Positions 1 through 11,238 of a stretch of 64,000 bases of DNA are shown piece after piece. A program made the translations under genes and the position numbers. The first letter of the stretch is position 1. Every line of letters begins with the position of its first letter. Below the pieces are notes generated by a model that saw nothing but the letters and a program-made list of their open reading frames with translations, was not told the DNA's origin and did no database searches. The stretch comes from Mesorhabditis belari (taxonomy: Eukaryota; Nematoda; Chromadorea; Rhabditida; Rhabditidae). The stretch covers positions 543,001-607,000 of the forward strand of contig CAUEEP010000757.1 in NCBI GenBank assembly GCA_958450365.1. Direction: 5' to 3'.

Positions 1-17
1 AAAAATAATAAACTTAC

Positions 18-1927
18 TATTGAAATCGGAATCCTGTTGATACCAATAGGCGAGGCCATTTTTATCGATTCCTAACGGGAGAAGACGAAGCTCACAGCCA
101 CGACACTCGTTTTGAATCTGGAAATGATTTAGTTAGCGGATTATGAAATTTAATGAAATTTAATGCAATTTAATGCAATTTAAGGAGATTCTAAAGATAG
201 AATGATTAAATTAAAGAGTAAAATTTCCATATCAAAACTCACCGTTTCACGAAATTTCAAATTATAGTCAAACTGTGCTTCACAAAGCGATTTGAGGATG
301 GCCAATCGACTGGATAAGGACAAATTCGCGTAACCGTATCTGAAAAGAATCAGTATTTGCTTTAAGGAATCCAATTTTTCCAATCCAAACCAACCTCGAC
401 AATTGTAGATACTCTGCATCAAGTGCGGGAATGAATTCGCAAAATTTAGAGAGAAATTTCCCGAGCATCTCCGATCGAACTCCATTGTAGCGAATTCTTC
501 TCAACAATGTCACGTGTAAATCAACAAGTTCTTTGTTTACTAAAATCATTAAGTTAATAAAAGACTAGGAGTTTCTTAAAAAGCTCTAAGCTCTAACAAA
601 TGATGGCAAATGATGAATGGCAATGATTGGCAAATGATTGCCAATCGATGAATTGAATCTAGTAGTCTTTGAATCTAGTAGTCTTAATCCTTTTCTTATC
701 TTTCATATCAACTTACAAGATCCATCAGATTCATTGTTCAAGAAAAGGCTTTCCAATTTCTCGAATGATAGCGGTTTCATCGTGAGCAGTGCGCCGAATT
801 GATTGAGAAACGAGGCAATCGTGGCGAACGAGGGATCGGATTGGAGAGAGGAACGAGCCTAAAACAGTTTCATGTAGAGGCTTTGATTATTGTCTATTGT
901 CTAGCTGTCTATTGTTTAAAATTATTGTCCAGCTATTCTAGATCTGTATTTCACCTCTTTAGAAGCAGCAGCTGATTCTTGAAGTGCGTCCTCTTCATCC
1001 GATTCCCCGTCAGCCTCCATTTTCGGATCTGTGAGCTTGCCGTTCTCGTGTGGCTAAATAAAAATCTGATATGCAAATTGCTTTAATGGTTTAGAATTGT
1101 CAAATTAAGTTCATTATACAATATTCTGTAGATTAGCCGAGTTGTGTAAAAAACTAGATGACGAGCTAGATGACAAGTCAACTAAACGATCAAATCAAAA
1201 GCACTTTCAGTATTAAGAACACTTTTTACAAGTACATTTACTAGCAGTGTATATCTGTCTGTACGGGCATTTTCCTGGCCGTGTTTTGAAAAATAAAGAT
1301 CAAACTTTTTTAGAAAACCTTAGAATATATTGTAGTTGTGGTGTTTAAAATATAAAATTCAAAATCTAGAATTAAGTGGCACTATGGGGGTCAAACCCCG
1401 ACCGCTTGGGATGTAGTCAAGCGCGTTCCGGAGTGCGCTAAGGTGTTAAGGCGCCTAGCCAGAAAAACATGCGATACAGAAGCGCGTTTTTCCGGAGTTT
1501 TTCCGACGGCGGGTTTTTTTCTGGAGCGTCCTAGATCATGAGCTTTTCTGGCTGGATGTTTTGTCACTGTGGCGCAGTCGAAAGCGCGCTTGTCCACAAA
1601 CCACACAATCGCGTTTCAATCGTTGTTCGAGCCCCATAGTGCCACTTTGCCTTTGAACTCTGATTGTGTGATTTGTGGACAAGCGCGCTTTCGACTGCGC
1701 CACAGCGACAAAACGCCCAGCCAGAAAAGCTCATCATCTAGTTTTTTACAAAACTCGGCTAGTCTACAGAATATTGTATAATGAACTTAATTTGATTATC
1801 CTTTCTCCAAACAAACCTCATCCCCGATTTTACTTGTACTCGGCTCTCCCTCATTCCCATCAAATTCAATCGGTCCTTGTTGATTCTCCTCTTTGACCAC
1901 TGAAAGGATTTTGATCTGATCCGCCAT
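18..1927 (-). CDS. RSF1-like DDT-domain chromatin-remodelling protein, 5' part (gene runs off the left edge)
   Basis: Six minus-strand exons join in frame: 1927-1817, 1053-955, 858-717, 539-395, 339-243 and 117-18. The last ends at a GT donor, so the gene continues beyond base 1. The first roughly 70 residues are acidic and low in complexity. Then comes a DDT-type segment (FATIASFLNQFGALLTMKPL, then LSFEKLESLF), followed by ELVDLHVTLLRRI, SRLAILKSLCEAQFDYNLKF and RLLPLGIDKNGLAYWYQQDS. These follow the order of the N-terminal part of remodelling and spacing factor 1, the histone-binding partner of ISWI. CECR2 and BPTF share the DDT fold but match the later blocks less well. The start ATG at 1927 lies just after a candidate spliced-leader acceptor, and the ATG3 stop is only 87 bases upstream, so this is probably the downstream gene of an operon. 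The 763-base intron 1 holds a tRNA-like palindrome. Confidence 0.85.
1245..1725. repeat. tRNA-derived SINE copy plus palindromic tRNA-like head, in intron 1 of the RSF1-like gene
   Basis: At 1255-1440 the minus strand carries a SINE body shared with 42400-42800 and 58530-58745 (blocks like TATTCTAAG and ATAAAGNTCAAA, and a cluster of CAGACA/TGTCTG). At 1565-1650 the plus strand reads like a tRNA, with an A-box-like GTGGCGCAGTCGAAAGCG and a B-box-like TTGTTCGAGCCCC. The reverse complement of this head follows at 1652-1712, making a palindrome. It is a mobile-element relic, not a functional tRNA. Confidence 0.65.
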
Positions 1928-1948
1928 TCGATGGCATCAACTGTTCAC

Positions 1949-1950
1949 CT
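1949..1950 (-). promoter_or_regulatory. candidate trans-splice (SL2-type) acceptor of the RSF1-like gene
   Basis: On the minus strand an AG preceded by a T-rich tract (AATTTTAG) lies 22 bases before the ATG at 1927 and 65 bases after the ATG3 stop. No in-frame upstream exon is needed. Nematode operon genes are usually separated by about 100 bases with such an acceptor; the assignment is inferred from that spacing. Confidence 0.55.
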
Positions 1951-2014
1951 AAAATTCATTTATTAACAAAAAATTTGCAATAAATCCCGTAGAAATCAAA
2001 GAAAAAAAGGCATA

Positions 2015-2908
2015 TCACAATTGGATGCTTTTCGTGTAATCATAGTCAATAGTTGGAATGACAGCTTGAACAAATTTCAAGAAAACAAGCATATATTGAT
2101 GAACACCTAAATCTTTTCCATTTTCAGTTAACTGGTCAATCAATCGCTTCATCGTCTCAGCATGTCTGCAAGGGTGAATCGAGGCCATTGGTGGTCCATC
2201 AATATGTGGATGAGTCTCAATAGTGATCGTCTTATTCGCATGATCTGCCGAGAAATCCTCATTCATCTCATCAGTTGTCAATGGGCGACGATTCTCATTG
2301 TATCCGCCTAGCCACAATCTTGGAACCTGATAGTACTTATCGTATGTAATGTGTAAATCGTAAGTCCTTGGATGTTCCACCTCAGCCGATCCCATTATTT
2401 CCCTCTTCGCTACAAAACGATTCGTGTCCGCATCCTCTAACCCTCCACTTTCCACCAAATTATCCAAATCCACCTCCTCATCATCATCCTCTTCTTTCAC
2501 ATCTTTATCCAATTCCAGTGCTGCATTCGATTCCTGATTATAGTGATGTGTATCAACCCATCCACTGTCCTCATCACCAGCAAAACCTTCTTCGGCACCG
2601 ATCTCTTGTGATGTTAACACTTTTTCTTGTTGTGGATCGTACTCCATTTGTCGGCATCTCTTTCGGCAAGGGACATTTCGTGTGATCAGAAATTGTTTCT
2701 CATCTGGAAGATAATCGCGTTTCTTCGATGCGTCCGCTTTTGCCCATTGCCATGTGGCGCAATGGTGAACGAGATGATCTCCAGCTACGATGAATTCTTC
2801 TGGAGTTAGCACACCGGTTTCACGAAATTTACTCTCCTTGAGGATTGGGGTGAATTTCTCAGCGGCACCGATAGCCATTTGAGTGAGACGATTCTTCAAC
2901 GAGTCCAT
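2015..2908 (-). CDS. atg-3: ATG3, E2-like enzyme that conjugates ATG8/LGG proteins to phosphatidylethanolamine
   Basis: A single uninterrupted 297-codon frame gives a full-length protein (human ATG3 is about 314 residues). ATG3 takes activated ATG8-family protein from ATG7 and transfers it to phosphatidylethanolamine on growing autophagosome membranes. The catalytic cysteine is in the HPC motif of SIHPCRHAETM, at about residue 247. The N-terminus (MDSLKNRLTQMAIGAAEKFT) matches the membrane-sensing amphipathic helix, and the C-terminus (FLKFVQAVIPTIDYDYT) is nearly invariant in the family. An acidic stretch (KDVKEEDDDEEVDLDN) at about 135-155 corresponds to the flexible insertion that binds ATG7. 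The lack of introns is odd, because every other gene here is heavily interrupted. An AG acceptor lies 4 bases upstream of the ATG. It is the likely first gene of an operon with the RSF1-like gene. Confidence 0.97.
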   Translation of the reverse strand: MDSLKNRLTQMAIGAAEKFTPILKESKFRETGVLTPEEFIVAGDHLVHHCATWQWAKADASKKRDYLPDEKQFLITRNVPCRKRCRQMEYDPQQEKVLTSQEIGAEEGFAGDEDSGWVDTHHYNQESNAALELDKDVKEEDDDEEVDLDNLVESGGLEDADTNRFVAKREIMGSAEVEHPRTYDLHITYDKYYQVPRLWLGGYNENRRPLTTDEMNEDFSADHANKTITIETHPHIDGPPMASIHPCRHAETMKRLIDQLTENGKDLGVHQYMLVFLKFVQAVIPTIDYDYTKSIQL

Positions 2909-2911
2909 AAT

Positions 2912-2913
2912 CT
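2912..2913 (-). promoter_or_regulatory. candidate spliced-leader acceptor of atg-3
   Basis: The minus strand reads AATTTCCAG and the AG ends 4 bases before the ATG at 2908, typical spacing for SL1 trans-splicing in nematodes. No cis exon is visible further upstream. Confidence 0.55.
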
Positions 2914-4179
2914 GGAAATTGCTTTGGTTTAGGAGTAAAGCATTGAAAAAACAAAAGCTTTTTAAATCGAAATAAAATTTTTTGATTGGGTTTTGCAGAT
3001 AAATGAGTGAAATAAGAATTGCGTAAGGATTTCGAAATTTGGACTAATGGAGAAAAAGGTAAATTGTTTTGCGTTCACAATCTATTCTTAGACTTCGTCA
3101 GTGGCGATTTGATTGATTGAATACTTTAAAATCAAAGACTTTAGAAAAAGAAAATGAGAATCTATCATCTTTACATGAAAAAGTTTCAAGGTTATAGATT
3201 AAGTGGGAGCTTTTGACTGTGGAATTGACTCTAAACTTTAAAAGAACTCCTACTAGATGGGAATTCTTTTAAAGTTTATTCCCAGAAAGAAAAGAGCAAT
3301 TTGAAATGATGATCAATGAAGAGAGAAATTTGTGATTGGTGTTATTCGTATGTGAATCGGGGAAGGGTGTTCAATGTCAATGAATGGAGCGATCCTGGAA
3401 AGAAAGGGGAATGGGTGATCGGGGAAAGATTAAGTGAAAAGAGAGACGCGAAAGAAATCGAGGGACTGGCGTCAAGCCAATAGAAATCGTGGTGAGACAA
3501 ATGTGGGGAAGAGATTGGAAAAAGTGGAGAGGTTTCCGAGAAATGAGCACAAAATGAAACCCTATGTAAAAGAAATGGGGGAAACAGGATTGCGATGAGA
3601 CGAATGGGATTGCATTAGGGATTTTTTTGACTTCCAAAAATTTATCACTGTTTAGAATCGAGCTAATTGTCTTGTAATTGTCTTTGAGAAGCAGATCCAG
3701 GTTTTCCCGGTGTTCATTTGATTTTTATAATTTCCCTGAAACAATTATCTTGTAGTTTATTGATTTTTGGCTCTTACAATTGCTTGAATTTTTTTTTTTA
3801 ATCTAAACTCTGTATTTTCAATGGAAATAGAGTCTTTAGAAGATTAAAAGATAATTTTGAATGTCTGAAATAGTAGAATTTTGTTAATCTTACTCAGGTC
3901 AACATGTCCGATTGGCTAAGAGCTAAGAGCTAAGAGCTAAGAGATACAGGATCTTAGCCGAGAGATCAAGGGTTCAATTCCGCTGGCTAGATTGTTGATC
4001 TAGCCAGCGTGTCCCTACATTTAGGACTATAGATCTTGTTGTTGTATTGTTGTTGTTTTATTGTTGTTGTTGTTTTATTGTTGTTGTTTTATTCTTTTTA
4101 CCACATTCATCTTGTAAATAAATCGATCTTTTCAAATTTAAGATCTCTGTAACAATGTTTCAGATTATCAAAGCCATAA
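2914..4179. other. intergenic region between divergent atg-3 and the FAM8A1-like gene
   Basis: No convincing coding exon was found. It should hold the promoters of both flanking genes, although no core motif is clear. At 3905-3992 a short run of AAGAGCT repeats leads into a degenerate tRNA-like segment with a B-box-like GGGTTCAATTCC. At 4040-4100 there is a GTT-rich low-complexity tract. Confidence 0.6.
4162..4163 (+). promoter_or_regulatory. candidate spliced-leader acceptor of the FAM8A1-like gene
   Basis: The sequence AATGTTTCAG ends here, 16 bases before the ATG at 4180. It is the consensus nematode 3' splice site and no upstream exon is evident. Confidence 0.5.
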
Positions 4180-6267
4180 ATGAATAAAGAAGAAGAGGTG
4201 ACGAAAGATTATGGGAGTGCCGCCGCGTACGCGGAAGCGGTCAGAAAATGGGTGGACGATGTGACGAGATGGAGAGCCGTGCATCACGCAGCTTTGACAC
4301 ATGCATTCATTCACGCAATACAGGTATCAAAGAGAGATTAAATAATATATCGGACGTCCGATATAGACTGTAATCTAAATCGGACGTCCGCGATAAGTTC
4401 AATCTAAATCGGACGGAAATCTAAATCTGACACAACATATATATGTTTTATTCAGTTGAATAGCGACAAAACAAAATCACAATAATTACCCGGGACACCA
4501 CTCAAAACACACCCAAAAGATAAATAGATATCTGAAGAAAGAATCACAGAGCAGTCAAATGAATTGCCGAAATTGCGGCTTTAAATCTAGCCAAGGCGGG
4601 AAGATCACGAACATGTGGGGGTAAAATGTTCCAGGATTTAATAACTCGGTTAAAAAAGAAACTGTGATGAAACGAGGAAAAGGCGTATGAGAAAAGGTTC
4701 TGGAGGCGCCCCGATTGTTGATCCATTTGAGTTAAAACATTTTCAGAATCAAACACTAATGGCGAATCAAACGAGCACCACCCAAGCCACTCCCAGCGCA
4801 GCCACAGTTCAACAACAGCTTGACGGATCGAGAATCGTTCAGAGAAGATATCGATACCCGAGTTATGTTAGGTGAGTCATTTTCACTACTGTATAGAGAG
4901 ATTCTCCATAAATTTATATCAAATTCAAAAAGATCTTAAAGATCTTAAAGATCTTAACGATCTTAACGATTAAAGATTCAAAAAGTAAATCCCTTTTAGA
5001 CGTTTGATCGCTGAGCTTCTTGATTTCATCTTTGCTTTCATCGTGAAACTCTTCATCATCTACTCACTTGTCATGTTTGATTTTATGTAAGTTCAGTAAA
5101 ATTTCTATCTTCATTTGATCTTCATCTGATGTTTTTTAGTGATTTGGATCGCTACGAAAAGCTGATGGATCAACAAACCGATCTTCAAATGATTATTGAT
5201 ATTACACAGGTTAGATAGTAATTTATTGAAAACTGAAAATTGAAATTCTAGGATCTTTTCCCATTAGAAATTTTGGGTAAATTCGTTTGTTCGTTTGTTG
5301 AAGCTTTATGTATTTCGTATGGATTTTTCTCGTTGTGTCCCGGGCAGACGCCAGGGAAAATGATTGTCGGGATACAGGTAGTAAAAAAAAAAATGAAGTT
5401 CAAGTTTGAATTGGAATTGATATTGATTTCAATTTAAGGTGGATTCAACTCATTCAACTTTAGGTAATCTCATGTCACAATGCGAGCTCTGTGGTCGGTA
5501 ACGGGGATATGATTGAAGTGACCGGGTCGACGAGGGTTCCCTTCAAAAAGTGAGTGATTATTGTTAATGCTAATCAAAAATATTTATATAAACTTATTTT
5601 CACAGAACTAGCAGTGCTTTCAGGGGTTACTTTGCTAATTTCTGTGTTGATATGATTAAAATCATTGATTCTTTTAAATAAAGAGAGTTTAATTCTCAAA
5701 AAGTATTGTTTTCTAAGGTTCCCTTCAAAAAGTGAGTAATCATTGTTAATGCTAATCAAAAATATTTATATAAACTTATTTTCACAGAACTAGCAGTGCT
5801 TTCAGAGGTTACTTTGCTAATTTTTGTCATGATATGATCGAAATCATTGATTCTTTTAAATAAAGAGAGTTTAATTCTCAAAAAGTATTGTTTTCTAAAA
5901 TAATGTAACTCTACTTTTGTACTAGACATGGGAAAATTCCACCTTCGTTTTCTCATCTGTCTCTTGGATAAATTGTTCTGAAATTTTGTCTACAAATAGA
6001 AATTGGCATTCTCTGCTTGTCAACAAAATTTCAGAGCAATCGGCTAAAAGACGGCTGAGAAAACGAGGGTGGAATTAGGTTTGGCTTAGAATTTTCCCCA
6101 TGTCTATTCTGTACTAATTAAACTCTTCCAGTTCTCTGATCCGTGCCTCGATCAAGAATCTCTTGGTGAATTCCCTTGTGCCACTATCCACAATCGCTTT
6201 CGCTTTCCATCATAATCGTGCCATTTACGATTTGATGGCGAAAACAGTTGTCGTTTTTAAAGAATAA
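4180..6267 (+). CDS. FAM8A1: FAM8A1-like RDD-domain ER membrane protein
   Basis: Seven exons join in frame: 4180-4323, 4747-4871, 5000-5086, 5140-5209, 5252-5377, 5464-5549 and 6132-6267 (257 residues). FAM8A1 is an ER membrane cofactor of the HRD1 ubiquitin-ligase complex in ER-associated degradation. Family signatures appear in order: an N-terminal YAEAVRKWVDD block, RLIAELLDFIFAFIVKLFII (first membrane segment, about 90-115), the RDD-type CPGQTPGKMIVGIQVISC, SSLIRASIKNLLVNSLVPLS, and the C-terminal FHHNRAIYDLMAKTVVV. The human protein (413 residues) is longer, mostly from a low-complexity N-terminal region. Intron 1 is almost filled by an antisense LINE 3' end. Intron 6 holds a tandem duplication that includes the exon 6 end and its donor. 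The model is firm from exon 2 onward; exon 1 rests on frame continuity and the weaker N-terminal match. Confidence 0.9.
4430..4756 (-). pseudogene. 5'-truncated non-LTR retrotransposon 3' end (reverse transcriptase C-terminus)
   Basis: The minus strand encodes FFNRVIKSWNILPPHVRDLP followed by ALARFKAAI, the conserved tail found just before the stop of LINE reverse transcriptases (WN.LP...FK pattern). Downstream is a short 3' UTR with AATAAA and an AT-repeat tail near 4435. Only the last about 70 codons remain. It lies antisense in intron 1 of the FAM8A1-like gene and reaches about 10 bases into exon 2. Confidence 0.8.
5535..5900 (+). repeat. 182-bp tandem duplication spanning an exon end and splice donor
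   Basis: The block starting GGTTCCCTTCAAAAAGTGAG at 5535 recurs at 5717 with few changes. Each unit has the last 15 bases of exon 6, the GT donor and about 165 bases of intron. Use of the second donor would bring an in-frame TGA into the message, so the first should be the functional one. Confidence 0.9.
5925..6112. repeat. inverted repeat in intron 6 of the FAM8A1-like gene
   Basis: The left arm (around ACATGGGAAAATTCCACC then TTCGTTTTCTC) is repeated in reverse complement on the right (GAGAAAACGAGGGTGGAAT, then AATTTTCCCCATGTC). It looks like a small fold-back or MITE. No terminal duplication was resolved. Confidence 0.6.
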
Positions 6268-6675
6268 CTTTTAAATGAATTTGAAGAAATTAATGTGAAA
6301 AGAGTGCTGTGATTGCTTCTTAATTTGAATTGTGATTCTCTGTTGCATATAAGCAGCTTGAGCTCGTAAAAATCTCCGGGTTACGGGTATTTTTGGAAAT
6401 AAATTTTAACATTTTTAACATTTCGATAATCTTTGCAAAGACTCCTAAAGTTCTAAGAGAATTAAAGTTCTTTGAAATTAAGCCAATGTTAGCAGAAGTT
6501 CGAAGAAGATACAGCGAAGTATTCTCGGCAAAAAGTAGCTGTACTTTAAAAAAACTATTAGCAAAAAAGCTTTAACTACAGACTGGACTTTTAAACAACT
6601 CTACAAACACTTTTTTCAAACAAATCGTTGGCGATTAATCGTTTTTTCGTTTTCACCATGATTTGTTACTTTTTT

Positions 6676-7218
6676 TATATATAGATACTTTATTCATGAA
6701 CCGAGAAAAGGTGTGCTAGATTTAAGATTAATACACATGAATTCATCCACATAAACACGAAAAGGGCTGATAAAAAGCAACACGATAATATATGGGTAGC
6801 ACAGATAACGTCAAGGATCCACTAGAATCCAAGAATCCACTTCAAGATCATCTACAGATAATTTAAATGAGAAATTATCTGTAGATGATCTGATCTGTAG
6901 TAGAAATAACTTTGAAGAGCTTTAAAATGACTGTTATCCCGTCACTCAAAATCCTAGAATTATTCTATAAAATTCTATTCTACAAGTTCAAATCTATAGA
7001 AATTGCTTTGCTTAACCTTAACTTTATATCATCAACTTTATTTAAAGCCTCAATTTTATATATATATAGATAGATATAGATACTTTATTCATGAACCGAG
7101 AAAAGGTGCGCTAGATTTAAGATTAATACACATGAATTCATCCACATAAACACGAAAAGGGCTGATAAAAAGCAACACGATATAATGCATGTAATGGGTA
7201 GCACAGATAACGTCAGGG
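6676..7218 (-). repeat. two direct copies of a retroposon 3' tail
   Basis: Nearly identical blocks at 6676-6812 and 7063-7218 read on the minus strand as a 3' UTR ending in CATGAATAAAGTATCTATAT with a TA-rich tail. Such an end is typical of 5'-truncated LINE or SINE copies. No coding part remains. A hairpin with the GATCATCTACAGATAAT motif lies between them at about 6846-6893. Confidence 0.6.
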
Positions 7219-8217
7219 TACACTAGAGTTTCATGATCAAGATCATCTATTGACAGATAGCACAGATAATTGAAAGGTTTCGAGACTATTGGATTCTCTC
7301 AAAACTCTGGGGTGTCGATTCCAAATTCTGGGAGTTCTTATTGGAAAAGAGTTATGCACAAACTTATCAGTGGTGACTGGAATTTCTAAAACGAAAGAAC
7401 CTCTCTATCATATTATCTTTCGTTTCTTTATCCAAATGAATCAAATGAATAGAAAAGGGCAAATCGAAGAAAATTACAGATGAAATTCAAAAATGATACC
7501 TTTTTAGACTCAAAACAATTTCTATTTTGCTTTTCCTCTTTCCCGCCATCGTTTTACTTCAAAATTATGCTAATAGCTATTAACAAGTATGACAATTCAC
7601 TTAGAATCTTAGAGCAAATGAGTAGAAGTGAGCAACACTCTGAAAAACACTTTCATTTTGATTCAACTTGCAATTTCTTTTAGTTATTCTGGAAAATTTA
7701 GATTCTTTATCAATCTTATCTATAAAATTTTCATCTTTTCAAGTTGGTTGATTTTTATTTCATTAATCAAGTGATTGATCGAGATCTTTCATTTCTCTCA
7801 AATCACGGAGCAGAGCACCCAAAGAAAACGTTTCTCAAAGAATTTTTATGAGAAATTTGAGTTCAAGTGAATTTTTGTGCTTTGTGCAATTGTCGGATGC
7901 TATTAACAAAAATCGTTTTGACTTTATCAAGCGATTTCTTTTTGGTTAAATCTTTGAAAAGCGGTTGTTTCTCTTTTATGAATGATTGATGAGCATAGAA
8001 TGATCTGATGCATGATCGAAATGAAAGATGAAAAGCCAGATCATTCTTTTGTCACGTTTTCTTCACTCATGTGACTTGTATCTTTCTTTATATCTTTCTT
8101 TTCCATTTTTAGGAAAAAAAAGACCAAAAACGGAGAAGAAAAGAGGGTCGACTGACTCGACATTCTTTAAAACTCTTTCCCAAGAGCTTTCCTTTCAAAG
8201 AAAACTTCCTGGTTTTG

Positions 8218-8494
8218 TCTAGAATTGTCTAGAATTGTCTAGAATTGTCTAGAATTGTCTAAAATTGTCTAGAATTGTCTAGAATTGTCTAGAATTGGCT
8301 AGAATTGGCTAGAATTGGCTAGAATTGTCTAGAATTGTCTAGAATTGTCTAGAATTGTCTAGAATTGTCTAGAATTGTCTAGAATTGTCTAGAATTGTCT
8401 AGAATTGTCTAGAATTGTCTAGAATTGTCTAGAATTGTCTAGAATTGTCTAGAATTGGCTAGAATTGGCTAGAATTGGCTAGAATTGGCTAGAA
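8218..8494 (+). repeat. 10-bp minisatellite, about 28 copies
   Basis: The unit TCTAGAATTG is repeated head to tail with only G-for-T (TTGGCT for TTGTCT) and one A variant. The variants sit in two blocks (8295-8324 and 8455-8494), which suggests expansion by unequal exchange or slippage of variant units. Confidence 0.95.
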
Positions 8495-8872
8495 TTTAGC
8501 ATCTAAAACAAGTTCAGATATTTTTCTTTAATTTTTTGATATTTCAAGAATTATAAACCTTTGTGCTTTGTCTTTTAAATCAGAATTCAAAAAAATTCTC
8601 TTCATTTCAATGAATTTCTGTTAAATTGAACATTTAAAAACAAAAACAAGAAAAACATTTTATAAGTGCTTTTGATTTTTTTTTTGATTCTATCCCTTTC
8701 GTTTTTTTAAGGCACTCGATCTTCAACCTCTTTTTTTTTGTGTTATTTCTTTTTCTTTTCTTCAAGTGAACTTGATAAAATCTATGGCAGTATAAGAGGG
8801 ATTTCTATTTTCATTTTTAGTTTAAAACAACTTTCATTTTGTCAAAAGCGAACTCTTGTGAAAGTGGGGTTT

Positions 8873-9855
8873 TCAAAAAGAGCCCTTTTTTGGTCACTCG
8901 CATTTCGCCTTCGAAATTTCTTCAATCGTTTGGTCAATTCAAACACCTTTTTGGCCTATTTTGTAGAGGAGATTTACAACTTTCAAATAGTTTATAACGT
9001 TCATCGATTCGAGTTTATAACATCAGCTTTCTATCGTTGGAAATTGATGAAAATGTTGAATTTTCATTTCTTCCGCATTTCTTATTCATGTACCTAATAG
9101 ATGATTAGATACAATACTAGATGGTTAGATACAAAACGCTTGCATAAAAAACGAGCGCTTCATTCTTTTCTTACGATTGGGCACGATTTTGAACTTACGC
9201 TCTATCTAAATTTCTGTAAATGCATTTCCGTTAGACTTTTTTAATCATTTGATTTATAGTTATCCTTTTTTTTAAATCCTTCAATTTTGGGAAGCTAACT
9301 CTATTTTGACCATACTAAACTTGTCCCTAAAGTGACTCGATTCCTTTTTTGGTCACTCGCATTTCGTCCTCGAAATTTCTTCAATCGTTCGGTCAATTCA
9401 AACACGTTTTAGCCTATTTTGTAGAAGAGATTTACAACTTTCAAACAGTTTATAACATTCATCGATATCAGCTTTCTATCGTTGGAAATTTATGAAAGGG
9501 TTGAAAACCGCATTTCTTATGCATTTACTTAATAATTGCCCTAGTTGTTTGACTTAAGATCATTGATCTGAAAACCTAGTTGTTACCCAAAGCTAATTAC
9601 CTTGAAAAGCTAGTTTCTCTAGTTGTTTGACCTAAGACACTAAACTTGTTCCTAAAGTGACTCGATTCCTTTTTTGGTCACTCGCATTTCACCCTCGAAA
9701 TTTCTTCAATCGTTCGGTCAATTCAAACACGTTTTAGCCTATTTTGTAGAAGAGATTTACAACTTTCAAACAGTTTATAACATTCATCGATATCAGGCTT
9801 CTATCGTTGGAAATTGATGAAAATGTTGAAATCCGCATTTCTTATGCATGTACCT
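8873..9855. repeat. three copies of an uncharacterised repeat of about 200 bp
   Basis: Blocks at 8873-9065, 9340-9540 and 9665-9840 share runs such as TTTTTTGGTCACTCGCATTT and GTTTATAACNTTCATCGAT. They are direct repeats spaced about 320-460 bases apart. Copy 1 contains a 119-codon open frame, but it is broken in the other two, so it is unlikely to be coding. Confidence 0.75.
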
Positions 9856-10623
9856 AAGAGTTATTCACAGAGTTTTCCCCTTTGAGTAATGCCTTCAGCT
9901 CTCATTTCCTCACCAATCAATCTGTTCTCGAATTTCCAGCTCGTTTTACAGTCTAGTATAAAATAACAGCATTGGAACACCTCATGCACATCGATATGTA
10001 TAATATTTCCCGAACTCTGGGTGCACTCTGTTCTCACATTTCCCTTTGCTCGTCCCCCTCCTTTCCCCGCTCAATTCCCAGCCGAGTCGCACCCTTTCCC
10101 CTTTCCTTTTCCTTCTTCTTTTCCTTCTTCTTTTCCCTTTCCATTCCACTCTATTCCTCCGTGCAGATGCCATTGATTTTCGTCGTATCTCGTGTTTTTC
10201 GTTTTATTTTTATTTCACAACATTGCACAGATTGTCCTCAAAATCAAAATATTTCCGGGCACTTTAGATTTAAAAATTGATACCCAATTCTTTGAACTTT
10301 ATTTTTCGTATCTGAGAGATCAAATTTCAAGCTCAATACCACTCAAAGTGTCCAATGAAAATTGAAAATTTATTGATTCAGCAGAAAGTCTTTGTCAAGC
10401 TTCATTTTTCAATGTTTATCTTTCGATTAATGATTCAGTTAATTCTTGTTTGCAAAAATGATTAGTTATCGTTCATTTTTCTCACAGAGAAATGAAATTT
10501 TTTTCACTAAAATCGTTCAATCATTCAAAAACGGAATTCACCGGAAAAGTATTTTTGGTCTTTTATGGGAAAGAGAAACGATAAAAAAAAAATGAAAACC
10601 AAATGCCGATCCTTTTTGAGAAA

Positions 10624-10667
<44 letters not shown>

Positions 10668-11238
10668 AAAAGAAGAAATAGCACATGCATTTTTCAACGA
10701 TTTCTTTTAATTTATATCTGTAGAAAAGGGGAAATTTATTGATTTTCAATCTACAAAGTAGAAATCTTAATTTTCGATTTTTTAATAGACAAAACAGTTT
10801 AAAAGCACTAGAATAATGTTTTTGATCCATCAGCCATCAAAATTCTGCAAAACTACAATGACTTTTTTTGTCTACTCTCTTCTTTTTATAAGTGATTTTC
10901 ATTTCTTCTTTAGTTCAAAAATTTGATTTCTCTTCTTTTTCTAATCCTTTCACACCCATTCATTTTCTTTTCTTTGTTTTCTTTTCTTCTTTCTTTTCTT
11001 CTTTCTTTTCTTCTTTCTTCGCTTTTTCTCACACTAGCGCATTTTTTTTTTCATCTGCACTTTGGCCTCGCATTTCATAAGAGAAATTTGTATCCAGTAG
11101 TGCATTTTTTTTTGTCTTAATCAATAGTAGAAAGTTGTTTATTTACTTCGGAACACTAAATGATCTATGAATTTTATCTTAGCTCATCTTATTTAACCTT
11201 TTTCACTGATAAAATGATAGATTACTGAAATTATTGTA

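Noticed and set aside
1391..1896. Overlapping ORFs on both strands around 1391-1896
   Set aside because: They arise from a tRNA-like palindrome in an intron; the real coding part nearby is only exon 1 of the RSF1-like gene (1817-1927, minus).
8218..8494. CRISPR-like or other spaced array
   Set aside because: Units are contiguous without spacers; it is a eukaryotic minisatellite.
8738..9097. 119-residue protein
   Set aside because: It lies in a repeat whose other two copies do not keep the frame; composition is that of AT-rich non-coding DNA.
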